The notes beneath the pieces are model-generated. The model saw nothing but the letters and a program-made list of their open reading frames with translations. It ran no database searches and was not told the origin of the DNA. 64,000 bases of DNA from Odiellus spinosus (taxonomy: Eukaryota; Arthropoda; Arachnida; Opiliones; Phalangiidae), in assembly GCA_963920705.1 (NCBI GenBank), contig OY987230.1, positions 2,976,001 to 3,040,000 of the forward strand. Reading direction: 5' to 3'. Positions 22,994 to 36,397 of the stretch are shown piece after piece. Both the position numbers and the translations under genes were made by a program. The stretch's first letter is position 1; each line of letters starts with the position of its first letter.

Positions 22994-24908
22994 TTTAGAC
23001 AAAACCAAAGTCATTCGAAAGAGCAATTAATGGACAGTTTAAATAATAAGAGTTTTCAAAAATCCGTTGAAAAACATGGAAAATATGGACAATTCAAAAA
23101 ACATCTAATATCAAAAAGCGAATTTTGAAAATCTGAAATTTGACTATTTTGATATTCTATGATTTCTTGAATTGGCCATATTTTTCTTGTTTTTCAACGG
23201 ATTTTTGAAAACTCTTATTATTTAGACTGTCCATTAATTGCTCTTTAGAATGACTTTGGTTTTGTCTAAATTGCAAAATTGTGACAAATATAAAATTGGT
23301 TAAAATTAAGCAAAAACGCTTAAAAATCCAAGATTATTGGATTCAATTGGACACAAAACTTTTGAATTTTAAGCGATTTAGACAAAATTAAGACCACTCG
23401 AAAGACCAAATTTTGGTCTATCTAAAAAACAATAGTTTTGGAAAATCCGTTGAAAAACAAGAAAAATATGGCCAATTCAAAAAACATCTAATATCAAAAA
23501 GCGAATTTTGAAAATCTGAAATTTGACTATTTTGATATTCTATGATTTCTTGAATTGGCCATATTTTTCTTGTTTTTCAACGGATTTTCCAAAACTATTG
23601 TTTTTTAGATAGACCAAAATTTGGTCTTTCGAGTGGTCTTAATTTTGTCTAAATCGCTTAAAATTCAAAAGTTTTGTGTCCATTTGAATCCAATAATCTT
23701 GGATTTTTAAGCGTTTTTGCTTAATTTTAACCAATTTTATATTTGTCACAATTTTGCAATTTAGACAAAACCAAAGTCATTCGAAAGAGCAATTAATGGA
23801 CAGTCTAAATAATAAGAGTTTTCAAAAATCCGTTGAAAAACAAGAAAAATATGGCCAATTCAAGAAATCATAGAATATCAAAATAGTCAAATTTCAGATT
23901 TTCAAAATTCGCTTTTTGATATTAGATGTTTTTTGAATTGTCCATATTTTCCATGTTTTTCAACGGATTTTTGAAAACTCTTATTATTTAAACTGTCCAT
24001 TAATTGCTCTTTCGAATGACTTTGGTTTTGTCTAAATTGCAAAAATGTGACAAATATAAAATTGGTTAAAATTAAGCAAAAACGCTTAAAAATCCAAGAT
24101 TATTGGATTCAAATGGACACAAAACTTTTGATTTTTAAGCGATTTAGACAAAATTAAGACCACTCGAAAGAGCAAATATTGCTCTATCTAAAAAACAAGT
24201 GTTTTGGAAAATCCGTTGAAAAACATGGAAAATATGGACAATTCAAAAAACATCTAATATCAAAAAGCGAATTTTGAAAATCTGAAATTTGACTATTTTG
24301 ATATTGTATGATTTCTAGAATTGGCCATTTTTTTCTTGTTTTTCAACGGATTTTCCAAAACTATTGTTTTTTAGATAGACCAAAATTTGGTCTTTCGAGT
24401 GGTCTTAATTTTGTCTAAATCGCTTAAAATTCAAAAGTTTTGTGTCCATTTGAATCCAATAATCTTGGATTTTTAAGCGTTTTTGCTTAATTTTAACCAA
24501 TTTTATATTTGTCACGTTTTGGCAATTTAGACAAAACCAAAGTCATTCGAAAGAGCAATTAATGGACAGTCTAAATAATAAGAGTTTTCAAAAATCCGTT
24601 GAAAAACAAGAAAAATATGGCCAATTCAAGAAATCATAGAATATCAAAATAGTCAAATTTCAGATTTTCAAAATTCGCTTTTTGATATTAGATGTTTTTT
24701 GAATTGTCCATATTTTCCATGTTTTTCAACGGATTTTCCAAAACTCTTGATTTTCAGATAGACCAATTTTTGCTCTTTCGAGTGGTCTTAATTTTGTCTA
24801 AATCGCTTAAAAATCAAAAGTTTTGTGTCCATTTGAATCCAATAATCTTGGATTTTTAAGCGTTTTTGCTTAATTTTAACCAATTTTATATTTGTCACAA
24901 TTTTGCAA
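22994..24908. repeat. 5-monomer higher-order repeat, copy 2, P61-P65
   Basis: Codes are identical to copy 1. The only difference noticed over 1915 bp is CCAATTTTTGCTC in P65 against CCAATATTTGCTC in P60, so this is a very recent duplication. P66-P68 (1-1, 2-2, 1+1) continue the same order but lack the rare markers, so they look like an older relative. Confidence 0.93.
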
Positions 24909-27900
24909 TTTAGACAAAAACAAAGTCATTCGAAAGAGCAATTAATGGACAGTCTTAATAATAAGAGTTTTCAAAAATCCGTTGAAAAACATGGAAAGTA
25001 TGGACAATTCAAAAAACATCTAATATCAAAAAGCGAATTTTGAAAATCTGAAATTTGACTATTTTGATATTCTATGATTTCTTGAATTGGCCATATTTTT
25101 CTTGTTTTTCAACGGATTTTTGAAAACTCTTATTATTTAGACTGTCCATTAATTGCTCTTTCGAATGACTTTGGTTTTGTCTAAATTGCAAAATTGTGAC
25201 AAATATAAAATTGGTTAAAATTAAGCAAAAACGCTTAAAAATCCAAGATTATTGGATTCAAATGGACACAAAACTTTTGATTTTTAAGCGATTTAGACAA
25301 AATTAAGACCATTCGAAAGACCAAATTTTGGTCTATCTAAAAAACAAGAGTTTTGGAAAATCCGTTGAAAAACATGGAAAATATGGACAATTCAAAAAAC
25401 ATCTAATATCAAAAAGCGAATTTTGAAAATCTGAAATTTGACTATTTTGATATTCTATGATTTCTTGAATTGGCCATATTTTTCTTGTTTTTCAACGGAT
25501 TTTCCAAAACTATTGTTTTTTAGATAGACCAAAATTTGGTCTTTCGAGTGGTCTTAATTTTGTCTAAATCGCTTAAAATTCAAAAGTTTTGTGTCCATTT
25601 GAATCCAATAATCTTGGATTTTTAAGCGTTTTTGCTTAATTTTAACCAATTTTATATTTGTCACAATTTTGCAATTTAGACAAAACCAAAGTCATTCTAA
25701 AGAGCAATTAATGGACAGTCTAAATAATAAGAGTTTTCAAAAATCCGTTGAAAAACAAGAAAAATATGGCCAATTCAAGAAATCATAGAATATCAAAATA
25801 GTCAAATTTCAGATTTTCAAAATTCGCTTTTTGATATTAGATGTTTTTTGAATTGTCCATATTTTCCATGTTTTTCAAAGGATTTTTGAAAACTCTTATT
25901 ATTTAAACTGTCCATTAATTGCTCTTTCGAATGACTTTGGTTTTGTCTAAATTGCAAAATTGTGACAAATATAAAATTGGTTAAAATAAAGCAAAAACGC
26001 TTAAAAAACCAAGATTATTGGATTCAAATGGACACAAAACCTTTGATTTTTAAGCGATTTAGACAAAATTAAGACCACTCGAAAGAGCAAATATTGGTCT
26101 ATCTGAAAATCAAGAGTTTTGGAAAATCCGTTGAAAAACATGGAAAATATGGACAATTCAAAAAACATCTAATATCAAAAAGCGAATTTTGAAAATCTGA
26201 AATTTGACTATTTTGATATTCTATGATTTCTTGAATTGGCCATATTTTTCTTGTTTTTCAACGGATTTTTGAAAACTCTTATTATTTAGACTGTCCATTA
26301 ATTGCTCTTTCGAATGACTTTGGGTTTGTCTAAATTGCCAAAACGTGACAAATATAAAATTGGTTAAAATTAAGCAAAAACGCTTAAAAATCCAAGATTA
26401 TTGGATTCAAATGGACACAAAACTTTTGAATTTTAAGCGATTTAGACAAAATTAAGACCACTCGAAAGACCAAATTTTGGTCTATCTAAAAAACAATAGT
26501 TTTGGAAAATCCGTTGAAAAACAAGAAAAATATGGCCAATTCAAGAAATCATACAATATCAAAATAGTCAAATTTCAGATTTTCAAAATTCGCTTTTTGA
26601 TATTAGATGTTTTTTGAATTGTCCATATTTTCCATGTTTTTCAACGGATTTTTGAAAACTCTTATTATTTAAACTGTGCATTAATTGCTCTTTCGAATGA
26701 CTTTGGTTTTGTCTAAATTGCAAAATTGTGACAAATATAAAATTGGTTAAAATTAAGCAAAAACGCTTAAAAATCCAAGATTATTGGATTCAAATGGACA
26801 CAAAACTTTTGATTTTTAAGCGATTTAGACAAAATTAAGACCACTCGAAAGACCAAATTTTGGTCTATCTAAAAAACAAGAGTTTTGGAAAATCCGTTGA
26901 AAAACATGGAAAATATGGACAATTCAAAAAACATCTAATTTCAAAAAGCGAATTTTTAAAATCTGAAATTTGACTATTTTGATATTGTATGATTTCTAGA
27001 ATTGGCCAAATTTTTCTTGTTTTTCAACGGATTTTCCAAAACTATTGTTTTTTAGATAGACCAAAATTTGGTCTTTCGAGTGGTCTTAATTTTGTCTAAA
27101 TCGCTTAAAATTCAAAAGTTTTGTGTCCATTTGAATCCAATAATCTTGGATTTTTAAGCGTTTTTGCTTAATTTTAACCAATTTTATATTTGTCACGTTT
27201 TGGCAATTTAGACAAAACCAAAGTCATTCGAAAGAGCAATTAATGGACAGTCTAAATAATAAGAGTTTTCAAAAATCCGTTGAAAAACAAGAAAAATATG
27301 GCCAATTCAAGAAATCATAGAATATCAAAATAGTCAAATTTCAGATTTTCAAAATTCGCTTTTTGATATTAGATGTTTTTTGAATTGTCCATATTTTCCA
27401 TGTTTTTCAACGGATTTTCCAAAACTCTTGTTTTTTAGATAGACCAAAATTTGGTCTTTCGAGTGGTCTTAATTTTGTCTAAATCGCTTAAAAATCAAAA
27501 GTTTTGTGTCCATTTGAATCCAATAATCTTGGATTTTTAAGCGTTTTTGCTTAATTTTAACCAATTTTATATTTGTCACAATTTTGCAATTTAGACAAAA
27601 CCAAAGTCATTCGAAAGAGCAATTAATGGACAGTTTAAATAATAAGAGTTTTCAAAAATCCGTTGAAAAACATGGAAAATATGGACAATTCAAAAAACAT
27701 CTAATATCAAAAAGCGAATTTTGAAAATCTGAAATTTGACTATTTTGATATTGTATGATTTCTTGAATTGGCCATATTTTTCTTGTTTTTCAACGGATTT
27801 TCCAAAACTATTGTTTTTTAGATAGACCAAAATTTGGTCTTTCGAGTGGTCTTAATTTTGTCTAAATCGCTTAAAATTCAAAAGTTTTGTGTCCATTTGA

Positions 27901-29504
27901 ATCCAATAATCTTGGATTTTTAAGCGTTTTTGCTTAATTTTAACCAATTTTATATTTGTCACAATTTTGCAATTTAGACAAAACCAAAGTCATTCGAAAG
28001 AGCAATTAATGGACAGTCTAAATAATAAGAGTTTTCAAAAATCCGTTGAAAAACAAGAAAAATATGGCCAATTCAAGAAATCATAGAATATCAAAATAGT
28101 CAAATTTCAGATTTTCAAAATTCGCTTTTTGATATTAGATGTTTTTTGAATTGTCCATATTTTCCATGTTTTTCAACGGATTTTTGAAAACTCTTATTAT
28201 TTAAACTGTCCATTAATTGCTCTTTCGAATGACTTTGGTTTTGTCTAAATTGCAAAAATGTGACAAATATAAAATTGGTTAAAATTAAGCAAAAACGCTT
28301 AAAAATCCAAGATTATTGGATTCAAATGGACACAAAACTTTTGAATTTTAAGCGATTTAGACAAAATTAAGACCACTCGAAAGACCAAATTTTGGTCTAT
28401 CTAAAAAACAATAGTTTTGGAAAATCCGTTGAAAAACAAGAAAAATATGGCCAATTCAAGAAATCATACAATATCAAAATAGTCAAATTTCAGATTTTTA
28501 AAATTCGCTTTTTGATATTAGATGTTTTTTGAATTGTCCATATTTTCCATGTTTTTCAACGGATTTTCCAAAACTCTTGTTTTTTAGATAGACCAATATT
28601 TGCTCTTTCGAGTGGTCTTAATTTTGTCTAAATCGCTTAAAATTCAAAAGTTTTGTGTCCATTTGAATCCAATAATCTTGGATTTTTAAGCGTTTTTGCT
28701 TAATTTTAACCAATTTTATATTTGTCACAATTTTGCAATTTAGACAAAACCAAAGTCATTCGAAAGAGCAATTAATGGACAGTCTAAATAATAAGAGTTT
28801 TCAAAAATCCGTTGAAAAACAAGAAAAATGTGGACAATTCAAGAAATCATAGAATATCAAAATAGTCAAATTTCAGATTTTCAAAATTCGCTTTTTGATA
28901 TTAGATGTTTTTTGAATTGGCCATATTTTTCTTGTTTTTCAACGGATTTTTGAAAACTCTTATTATTAAGACTGTCCATTAATTGCTCTTTCGAATGACT
29001 TTGTTTTTGTCTAAATTGCAAAATTGTGACAAATATAAAATTGGTTAAAATTAAGCAAAAACGCTTAAAAATCCAAGATTATTGGATTCAAATGGACACA
29101 AAACTTTTGATTTTTAAGCGATTTAGACAAAATTAAGACCACTCGAAAGAGCAAATATTGGTCTATCTGAAAATCAAGAGTTTTGGAAAATCCGTTGAAA
29201 AACATGGAAAATATGGACAATTCAAAAAACATCTAATATCAAAAAGCGAATTTTGAAAATCTGAAATTTGACTATTTTGATATTCTATGATTTCTTGAAT
29301 TGGCCATATTTTTCTTGTTTTTCAACGGATTTTCCAAAACTATTGTTTTTTAGATAGACCAAAATTTGGTCTTTCGAGTGGTCTTAATTTTGTCTAAATC
29401 GCTTAAAATTCAAAAGTTTTGTGTCCATTTGAATCCAATAATCTTGGATTTTTAAGCGTTTTTGCTTAATTTTAACCAATTTTATATTTGTCACAATTTT
29501 GCAA
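24909..29504. repeat. Block P66-P77, mixed-order monomers
   Basis: Codes: 1-1, 2-2, 1+1, 2-1, 2+1, 2-2, 1+2, 1-2, 1+1, 2+2, 1+1, 2-2. P70 carries CTGTGCATT, shared only with P113 at 42907. P76 carries AAATGTGGACAATTC, an inner-stem allele seen earlier in P32 and repeatedly downstream. P74-P76 are three plus loops in a row, the longest such run in the window. Confidence 0.87.
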
Positions 29505-31418
29505 TTTAGACAAAACCAAAGTCATTCGAAAGAGCAATTAATGGACAGTCTAAATAATAAGAGTTTTCAAAAATCCGTTGAAAAACAAGAAAAATATGCC
29601 CAATTCAAGAAATCATAGAATATCAAAATAGTCAAATTTCAGATTTTCAAAATTCGCTTTTTGATATTAGATGTTTTTTGAATTGTCCATATTTTCCATG
29701 TTTTTCAACGGATTTTTGAAAACTCTTATTATTTAAACTGTCCATTAATTGCTCTTTCGAATGACTTTGGTTTTGTCTAAATTGCAAAAATGTGACAAAT
29801 ATAAAATTGGTTAAAATTAAGCAAAAACGCTTAAAAATCCAAGATTATTGGATTCAAATGGACACAAAACTTTTGATTTTTAAGCGATTTAGACAAAATT
29901 AAGACCACTCGAAAGAGCAAATATTGCTCTATCTAAAAAACAAGAGTTTTGGAAAATCCGTTGAAAAACATGGAAAATATGGACAATTCAAAAAACATCT
30001 AATATCAAAAAGCGAATTTTGAAAATCTGAAATTTGACTATTTTGATATTCTATGATTTCTTGAATTGGCCATATTTTTCTTGTTTTTCAACGGATTTTT
30101 GAAAACTCTTATTATTTAGACTGTCCATTAATTGCTCTTTCGAATGACTTTGGTTTTGTCTAAATTGCCAAAACGAGACAAATATAAAATTGGTTAAAAT
30201 TAAGCAAAAACGCTTAAAAATCCAAGATTATTGGATTCAAATGGACACAAAACTTTTGAATTTTAAGCGATTTAGACAAAATTAAGACCACTCGAAAGAC
30301 CAAATTTTGGTCTATCTAAAAAACAATAGTTTTGGAAAATCCGTTGAAAAACAAGAAAAATATGGCCAATTCAAGAAATCATACAATATCAAAATAGTCA
30401 AATTTCAGATTTTCAAAATTCGCTTTTTGATATTAGATGTTTTTTGAATTGTCCATATTTTCCATGTTTTTCAACGGATTTTTGAAAACTCTTATTATTT
30501 AAACTGTCCATTAATTGCTCTTTCGAATGACTTTGGTTTTGTCTAAATTGCAAAATTGTGACAAATATAAAATTGGTTAAAATTAAGCAAAAACGCTTAA
30601 AAATCCAAGATTATTGGATTCAAATGGACACAAAACTTTTGATTTTTAAGCGATTTAGACAAAATTAAGACCACTCGAAAGACCAAATTTTGGTCTATCT
30701 AAAAAACAAGAGTTTTGGAAAATCCGTTAAAAAACATGGAAAATATGGACAATTCAAAAAACATCTAATATCAAAAAGCGAATTTTGAAAATCTGAAATT
30801 TGACTATTTTGATATTCTATGATTTCTTGAATTGGCCATATTTTTCTTGTTTTTCAACGGATTTTTGAAAACTCTTATTATTTAGACTGACCATTAATTG
30901 CTCTTTAGAATGACTTTGGTTTTGTCTAAATTGCAAAATTGTGACAAATATAAAATTGGTTAAAATTAAGCAAAAACGCTTAAAAATCCAAGATTATTGG
31001 ATTCAAATGGACACAAAACTTTTGAATTTTAAGCGATTTAGACAAAATTAAGACCACTCGAAAGAGCAAATATTGGTCTATCTAAAAAACAATAGTTTTG
31101 GAAAATCCGTTGAAAAACAAGAAAAATATGGACAATTCAAAAAACATCTAATATCAAAAAGCGAATTTTGAAAATCTGAAATTTGACTATTTTGATATTC
31201 TATGATTTCTTGAATTGGCCATATTTTTCTTGTTTTTCAACGGATTTTCCAAAACTATTGTTTTTTAGATAGACCAAAATTTGGTCTTTCGAGTGGTCTT
31301 AATTTTGTCTAAATCGCTTAAAATTCAAAAGTTTTGTGTCCATTTGAATCCAATAATCTTGGATTTTAAGCGTTTTTGCTTAATTTTAACCAATTTTATA
31401 TTTGTCACAATTTTGCAA
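29505..31418. repeat. 5-monomer repeat (B), copy 1, P78-P82
   Basis: Codes: 1+1, 2-1, 2+1, 2-1, 2-2. Markers are CCGTTAAAAAACATGG and ACTGACCATTAATTGC in P81. The spacer after P82 has lost one base (CTTGGATTTTAAGCG). Confidence 0.9.
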
Positions 31419-33333
31419 TTTAGACAAAACCAAAGTCATTCGAAAGAGCAATTAATGGACAGTCTAAATAATAAGAGTTTTCAAAAATCCGTTGAAAAAC
31501 AAGAAAAATATGGCCAATTCAAGAAATCATAGAATATCAAAATAGTCAAATTTCAGATTTTCAAAATTCGCTTTTTGATATTAGATGTTTTTTGAATTGT
31601 CCATATTTTCCATGTTTTTCAACGGATTTTTGAAAACTCTTATTATTTAAACTGTCCATTAATTGCTCTTTCGAATGACTTTGGTTTTGTCTAAATTGCA
31701 AAAATGTGACAAATATAAAATTGGTTAAAATTAAGCAAAAACGCTTAAAAATCCAAGATTATTGGATTCAAATGGACACAAAACTTTTGATTTTTAAGCG
31801 ATTTAGACAAAATTAAGACCACTCGAAAGAGCAAATATTGCTCTATCTAAAAAACAAGAGTTTTGGAAAATCCGTTGAAAAACATGGAAAATATGGACAA
31901 TTCAAAAAACATCTAATATCAAAAAGCGAATTTTGAAAATCTGAAATTTGACTATTTTGATATTCTATGATTTCTTGAATTGGCCATATTTTTCTTGTTT
32001 TTCAACGGATTTTTGAAAACTCTTATTATTTAGACTGTCCATTAATTGCTCTTTCGAATGACTTTGGTTTTGTCTAAATTGCCAAAACGTGACAAATATA
32101 AAATTGGTTAAAATTAAGCAAAAACGCTTAAAAATCCAAGATTATTGGATTCAAATGGACACAAAACTTTTGAATTTTAAGCGATTTAGACAAAATTAAG
32201 ACCACTCGAAAGACCAAATTTTGGTCTATCTAAAAAACAATAGTTTTGGAAAATCCGTTGAAAAACAAGAAAAATATGGCCAATTCAAGAAATCATACAA
32301 TATCAAAATAGTCAAATTTCAGATTTTCAAAATTCGCTTTTTGATATTAGATGTTTTTTTAATTGTCCATATTTTCCATGTTTTTCAACGGATTTTTGAA
32401 AACTCTTATTATTTAAACTGTCCATTAATTGCTCTTTCGAATGACTTTGGTTTTGTCTAAATTGCAAAATTGTGACAAATATAAAATTGGTTAAAATTAA
32501 GCAAAAACGCTTAAAAATCCAAGATTATTGGATTCAAATGGACACAAAACTTTTGATTTTTAAGCGATTTAGACAAAATTAAGACCACTCGAAAGACCAA
32601 ATTTTGGTCTATCTAAAAAACAAGAGTTTTGGAAAATCCGTTAAAAAACATGGAAAATATGGACAATTCAAAAAACATCTAATATCAAAAAGCGAATTTT
32701 GAAAATCTGAAATTTGACTATTTTGATATTCTATGATTTCTTGAATTGGCCATATTTTTCTTGTTTTTCAACGGATTTTTGAAAACTCTTATTATTTAGA
32801 CTGACCATTAATTGCTCTTTAGAATGACTTTGGTTTTGTCTAAATTGCAAAATTGTGACAAATATAAAATTGGTTAAAATTAAGCAAAAACGCTTAAAAA
32901 TCCAAGATTATTGGATTCAAATGGACACAAAACTTTTGAATTTTAAGCGATTTAGACAAAATTAAGACCACTCGAAAGAGCAAATATTGGTCTATCTAAA
33001 AAACAATAGTTTTGGAAAATCCGTTGAAAAACAAGAAAAATATGGCCAATTCAAGAAATCATACAATATCAAAATAGTCAAATTTCAGATTTTAAAAATT
33101 CGCTTTTTGATATTAGATGTTTTTTGAATTGTCCATATTTTCCATGTTTTTCAACGGATTTTCCAAAACTCTTGTTTTTTAGATAGACCAATATTTTCTC
33201 TTTCGAGTGGTCTTAATTTTGTCTAAATCGCTTAAAATTCAAAAGTTTTGTGTCCATTTGAATCCAATAATCTTGGATTTTTAAGCGTTTTTGCTTAATT
33301 TTAACCAATTTTATATTTGTCACAATTTTGCAA
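31419..33333. repeat. 5-monomer repeat (B), copy 2, P83-P87
   Basis: Codes: 1+1, 2-1, 2+1, 2-1, 2+2. It copies P78-P82 including both P81 markers, but P87 departs from P82 inside the left inner stem (GGCCAATTCAAG against GGACAATTCAAA). The copy boundary thus falls within a palindrome. P85 has TTTTTTTAATTGTCC in place of TTTTTTGAATTGTCC, which happens to remove a stop codon. Confidence 0.9.
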
Positions 33334-36300
33334 TTTAGACAAAACCAAAGTCATTCGAAAGAACAATTAATGGACAGTCTAAATAATAAGAGTTTTCAAA
33401 AATCCGTTGAAAAACAAGAAAAATGTGGACAATTCAAGAAATCATAGAATATCAAAATAGTCAAATTTCAGATTTTCAAAATTCGCTTTTTGATATTAGA
33501 TGTTTTTTGAATTGGCCATATTTTTCTTGTTTTTCAACGGATTTTTGAAAACTCTTATTATTAAGACTGTCCATTAATTGCTCTTTCGAATGACTTTGTT
33601 TTTGTCTAAATTGCAAAATTGTGACAAATATAAAATTGGTTAAAATTAAGCAAAAACGCTTAAAAATCCAAGATTATTGGATTCAAATGGACACAAAACT
33701 TTTGATTTTTAAGCGATTTAGACAAAATTAAGACCACTCGAAAGAGCAAATATTGGTCTATCTGAAAATCAAGAGTTTTGGAAAATCCGTTGAAAAACAT
33801 GGAAAATATGGACAATTCAAAAAACATCTAATATCAAAAAGCGAATTTTGAAAATCTGAAATTTGACTATTTTGATATTCTATGATTTCTTGAATTGGCC
33901 ATATTTTTCTTGTTTTTCAACGGATTTTTGAAACCTCTTATTATTTAGACTGTCCATTAATTGCTCTTTCGAATGACTTTGGTTTTGTCTAAATTGCCAA
34001 AACGTGACAAATATAAAATTGGTTAAAATTAAGCAAAAACGCTTAAAAATCCAAGATTATTGGATTCAAATGGACACAAAACTTTTGAATTTTAAGCGAT
34101 TTAGACAAAATTAAGACCACTCGAAAGACCAAATTTTGGTCTATCTAAAAAACAATAGTTTTGGAAAATCCGTTGAAAAACAAGAAAAATATGGCCAATT
34201 CAAGAAATCATACAATATCAAAATAGTCAAATTTCAGATTTTTAAAATTCGCTTTTTGATATTAGATGTTTTTTGAATTGTCCATATTTTCCATGTTTTT
34301 CAACGGATTTTCCAAAACTCTTGTTTTTTAGATAGACCAATATTTGCTCTTTCGAGTGGTCTTAATTTTGTCTAAATCGCTTAAAATTCAAAAGTTTTGT
34401 GTCCATTTGAATCCAATAATCTTGGATTTTTAAGCGTTTTTGCTTAATTTTAACCAATTTTATATTTGTCACAATTTTGCAATTTAGACAAAACCAAAGT
34501 CATTCGAAAGAGCAATTAATGGACAGTCTAAATAATAAGAGTTTTCAAAAATCCGTTGAAAAACAAGAAAAATGTGGACAATTCAAGAAATCATAGAATA
34601 TCAAAATAGTCAAATTTCAGATTTTCAAAATTCGCTTTTTGATATTAGATGTTTTTTGAATTGGCCATATTTTTCTTGTTTTTCAACGGATTTTTGAAAA
34701 CTCTTATTATTAAGACTGTCCATTAATTGCTCTTTCGAATGACTTTGTTTTTGTCTAAATTGCAAAATTGTGACAAATATAGAATTGGTTAAAATTAAGC
34801 AAAAACGCTTAAAAATCCAAGATTATTGGATTCAAATGGACACAAAACTTTTGATTTTTAAGCGATTTAGACAAAATTAAGACCACTCGAAAGAGCAAAT
34901 ATTGGTCTATCTGAAAATCAAGAGTTTTGGAAAATCCGTTGAAAAACATGGAAAATATGGACAATTCAAAAAACATCTAATATCAAAAAGCGAATTTTGA
35001 AAATCTGAAATTTGACTATTTTGATATTCTATGATTTCTTGAATTGGCCATATTTTTCTTGTTTTTCAACGGATTTTCCAAAACTATTGTTTTTTAGATA
35101 GACCAAAATTTGGTCTTTCGAGTGGTCTTAATTTTGTCTAAATCGCTTAAAATTCAAAAGTTTTGTGTCCATTTGAATCCAATAATCTTGGATTTTTAAG
35201 CGTTTTTGCTTAATTTTAACCAATTTTATATTTGTCAAAATTTTGCAATTTAGACAAAACCAAAGTCATTCGAAAGAGCAATTAATGGACAGTCTAAATA
35301 ATAAGAGTTTTCAAAAATCCGTTGAAAAACAAGAAAAATATGGCCAATTCAAGAAATCATAGAATATCAAAATAGTCAAATTTCAGATTTTCAAAATTCG
35401 CTTTTTGATATTAGATGTTTTTTGAATTGTCCATATTTTCCATGTTTTTCAACGGATTTTTGAAAACTCTTATTATTTAAACTGTCCATTAATTGCTCTT
35501 TCGAATGACTTTGGTTTTGTCTAAATTGCAAAAATGTGACAAATATAAAATTGGTTAAAATTAAGCAAAAACGCTTAAAAATCCAAGATTATTGGATTCA
35601 AATGGACACAAAACTTTTGATTTTTAAGCGATTTAGACAAAATTAAGACCACTCGAAAGAGCAAATATTGCTCTATCTAAAAAACAAGAGTTTTGGAAAA
35701 TCCGTTGAAAAACATGGAAAATATGGACAATTCAAAAAACATCTAATATCAAAAAGCGAATTTTGAAAATCTGAAATTTGACTATTTTGATATTCTATGA
35801 TTTCTTGAATTGGCCATATTTTTCTTGTTTTTCAACGGATTTTTGAAAACTCTTATTATTTAAACTGTCCATTAATTGCTCTTTCGAATGACTTTGGTTT
35901 TGTCTAAATTGCAAAAATGTGACAAATATAAAATTGGTTAAAATTAAGCAAAAACGCTTAAAAATCCAAGATTATTGGATTCAAATGGACACAAAACTTT
36001 TGATTTTTAAGCGATTTAGACAAAATTAAGACCACTCGAAAGAGCAAATATTGCTCTATCTAAAAAACAAGAGTTTTGGAAAATCCGTTGAAAAACATGG
36101 AAAATATGGACAATTCAAAAAACATCTAATATCAAAAAGCGAATTTTGAAAATCTGAAATTTGACTATTTTGATATTCTATGATTTCTTGAATTGGCCAT
36201 ATTTTTCTTGTTTTTCAACGGATTTTTGAAAACTCTTATTATTTAGACTGTCCATTAATTGCTCTTTCGAATGACTTTGGTTTTGTCTAAATTGCCAAAA

Positions 36301-36397
36301 CGTGACAAATATAAAATTGGTTAAAATTAAGCAAAAACGCTTAAAAATCCAAGATTATTGGATTCAAATGGACACAAAACTTTTGAATTTTAAGCGA
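33334..36397. repeat. Block P88-P95, includes source of an 8-monomer repeat
   Basis: Codes: 1+1, 2-1, 2+2, 1+1, 2-2, 1+1, 2-1, 2-1. P90-P93 match P98-P101, 3064 bp (8 monomers) downstream, including ATATAGAATTGG and TTTGTCAAAATTTTGC. P94 and P95 look like a single-monomer duplication: the right half of P94 and its spacer carry the TTTAAACTG and GCAAAAATGTGAC alleles of P93, joined to a P95-like left half. Confidence 0.88.

Noticed and set aside
31281..31532. 83-codon open frame across P82, its spacer and P83
   Set aside because: It depends on the one-base loss in the spacer (CTTGGATTTTAAGCG), which joins two frames by chance. No other copy has it and no protein domain is apparent.
32221..32460. 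79-codon open frame in P85, repeated identically at 36434-36673
   Set aside because: The identical copy reflects the 4213 bp segmental duplication, not protein conservation. The frame is open because one G-to-T change removed a TGA. It begins at TTG and reads through palindrome arms.
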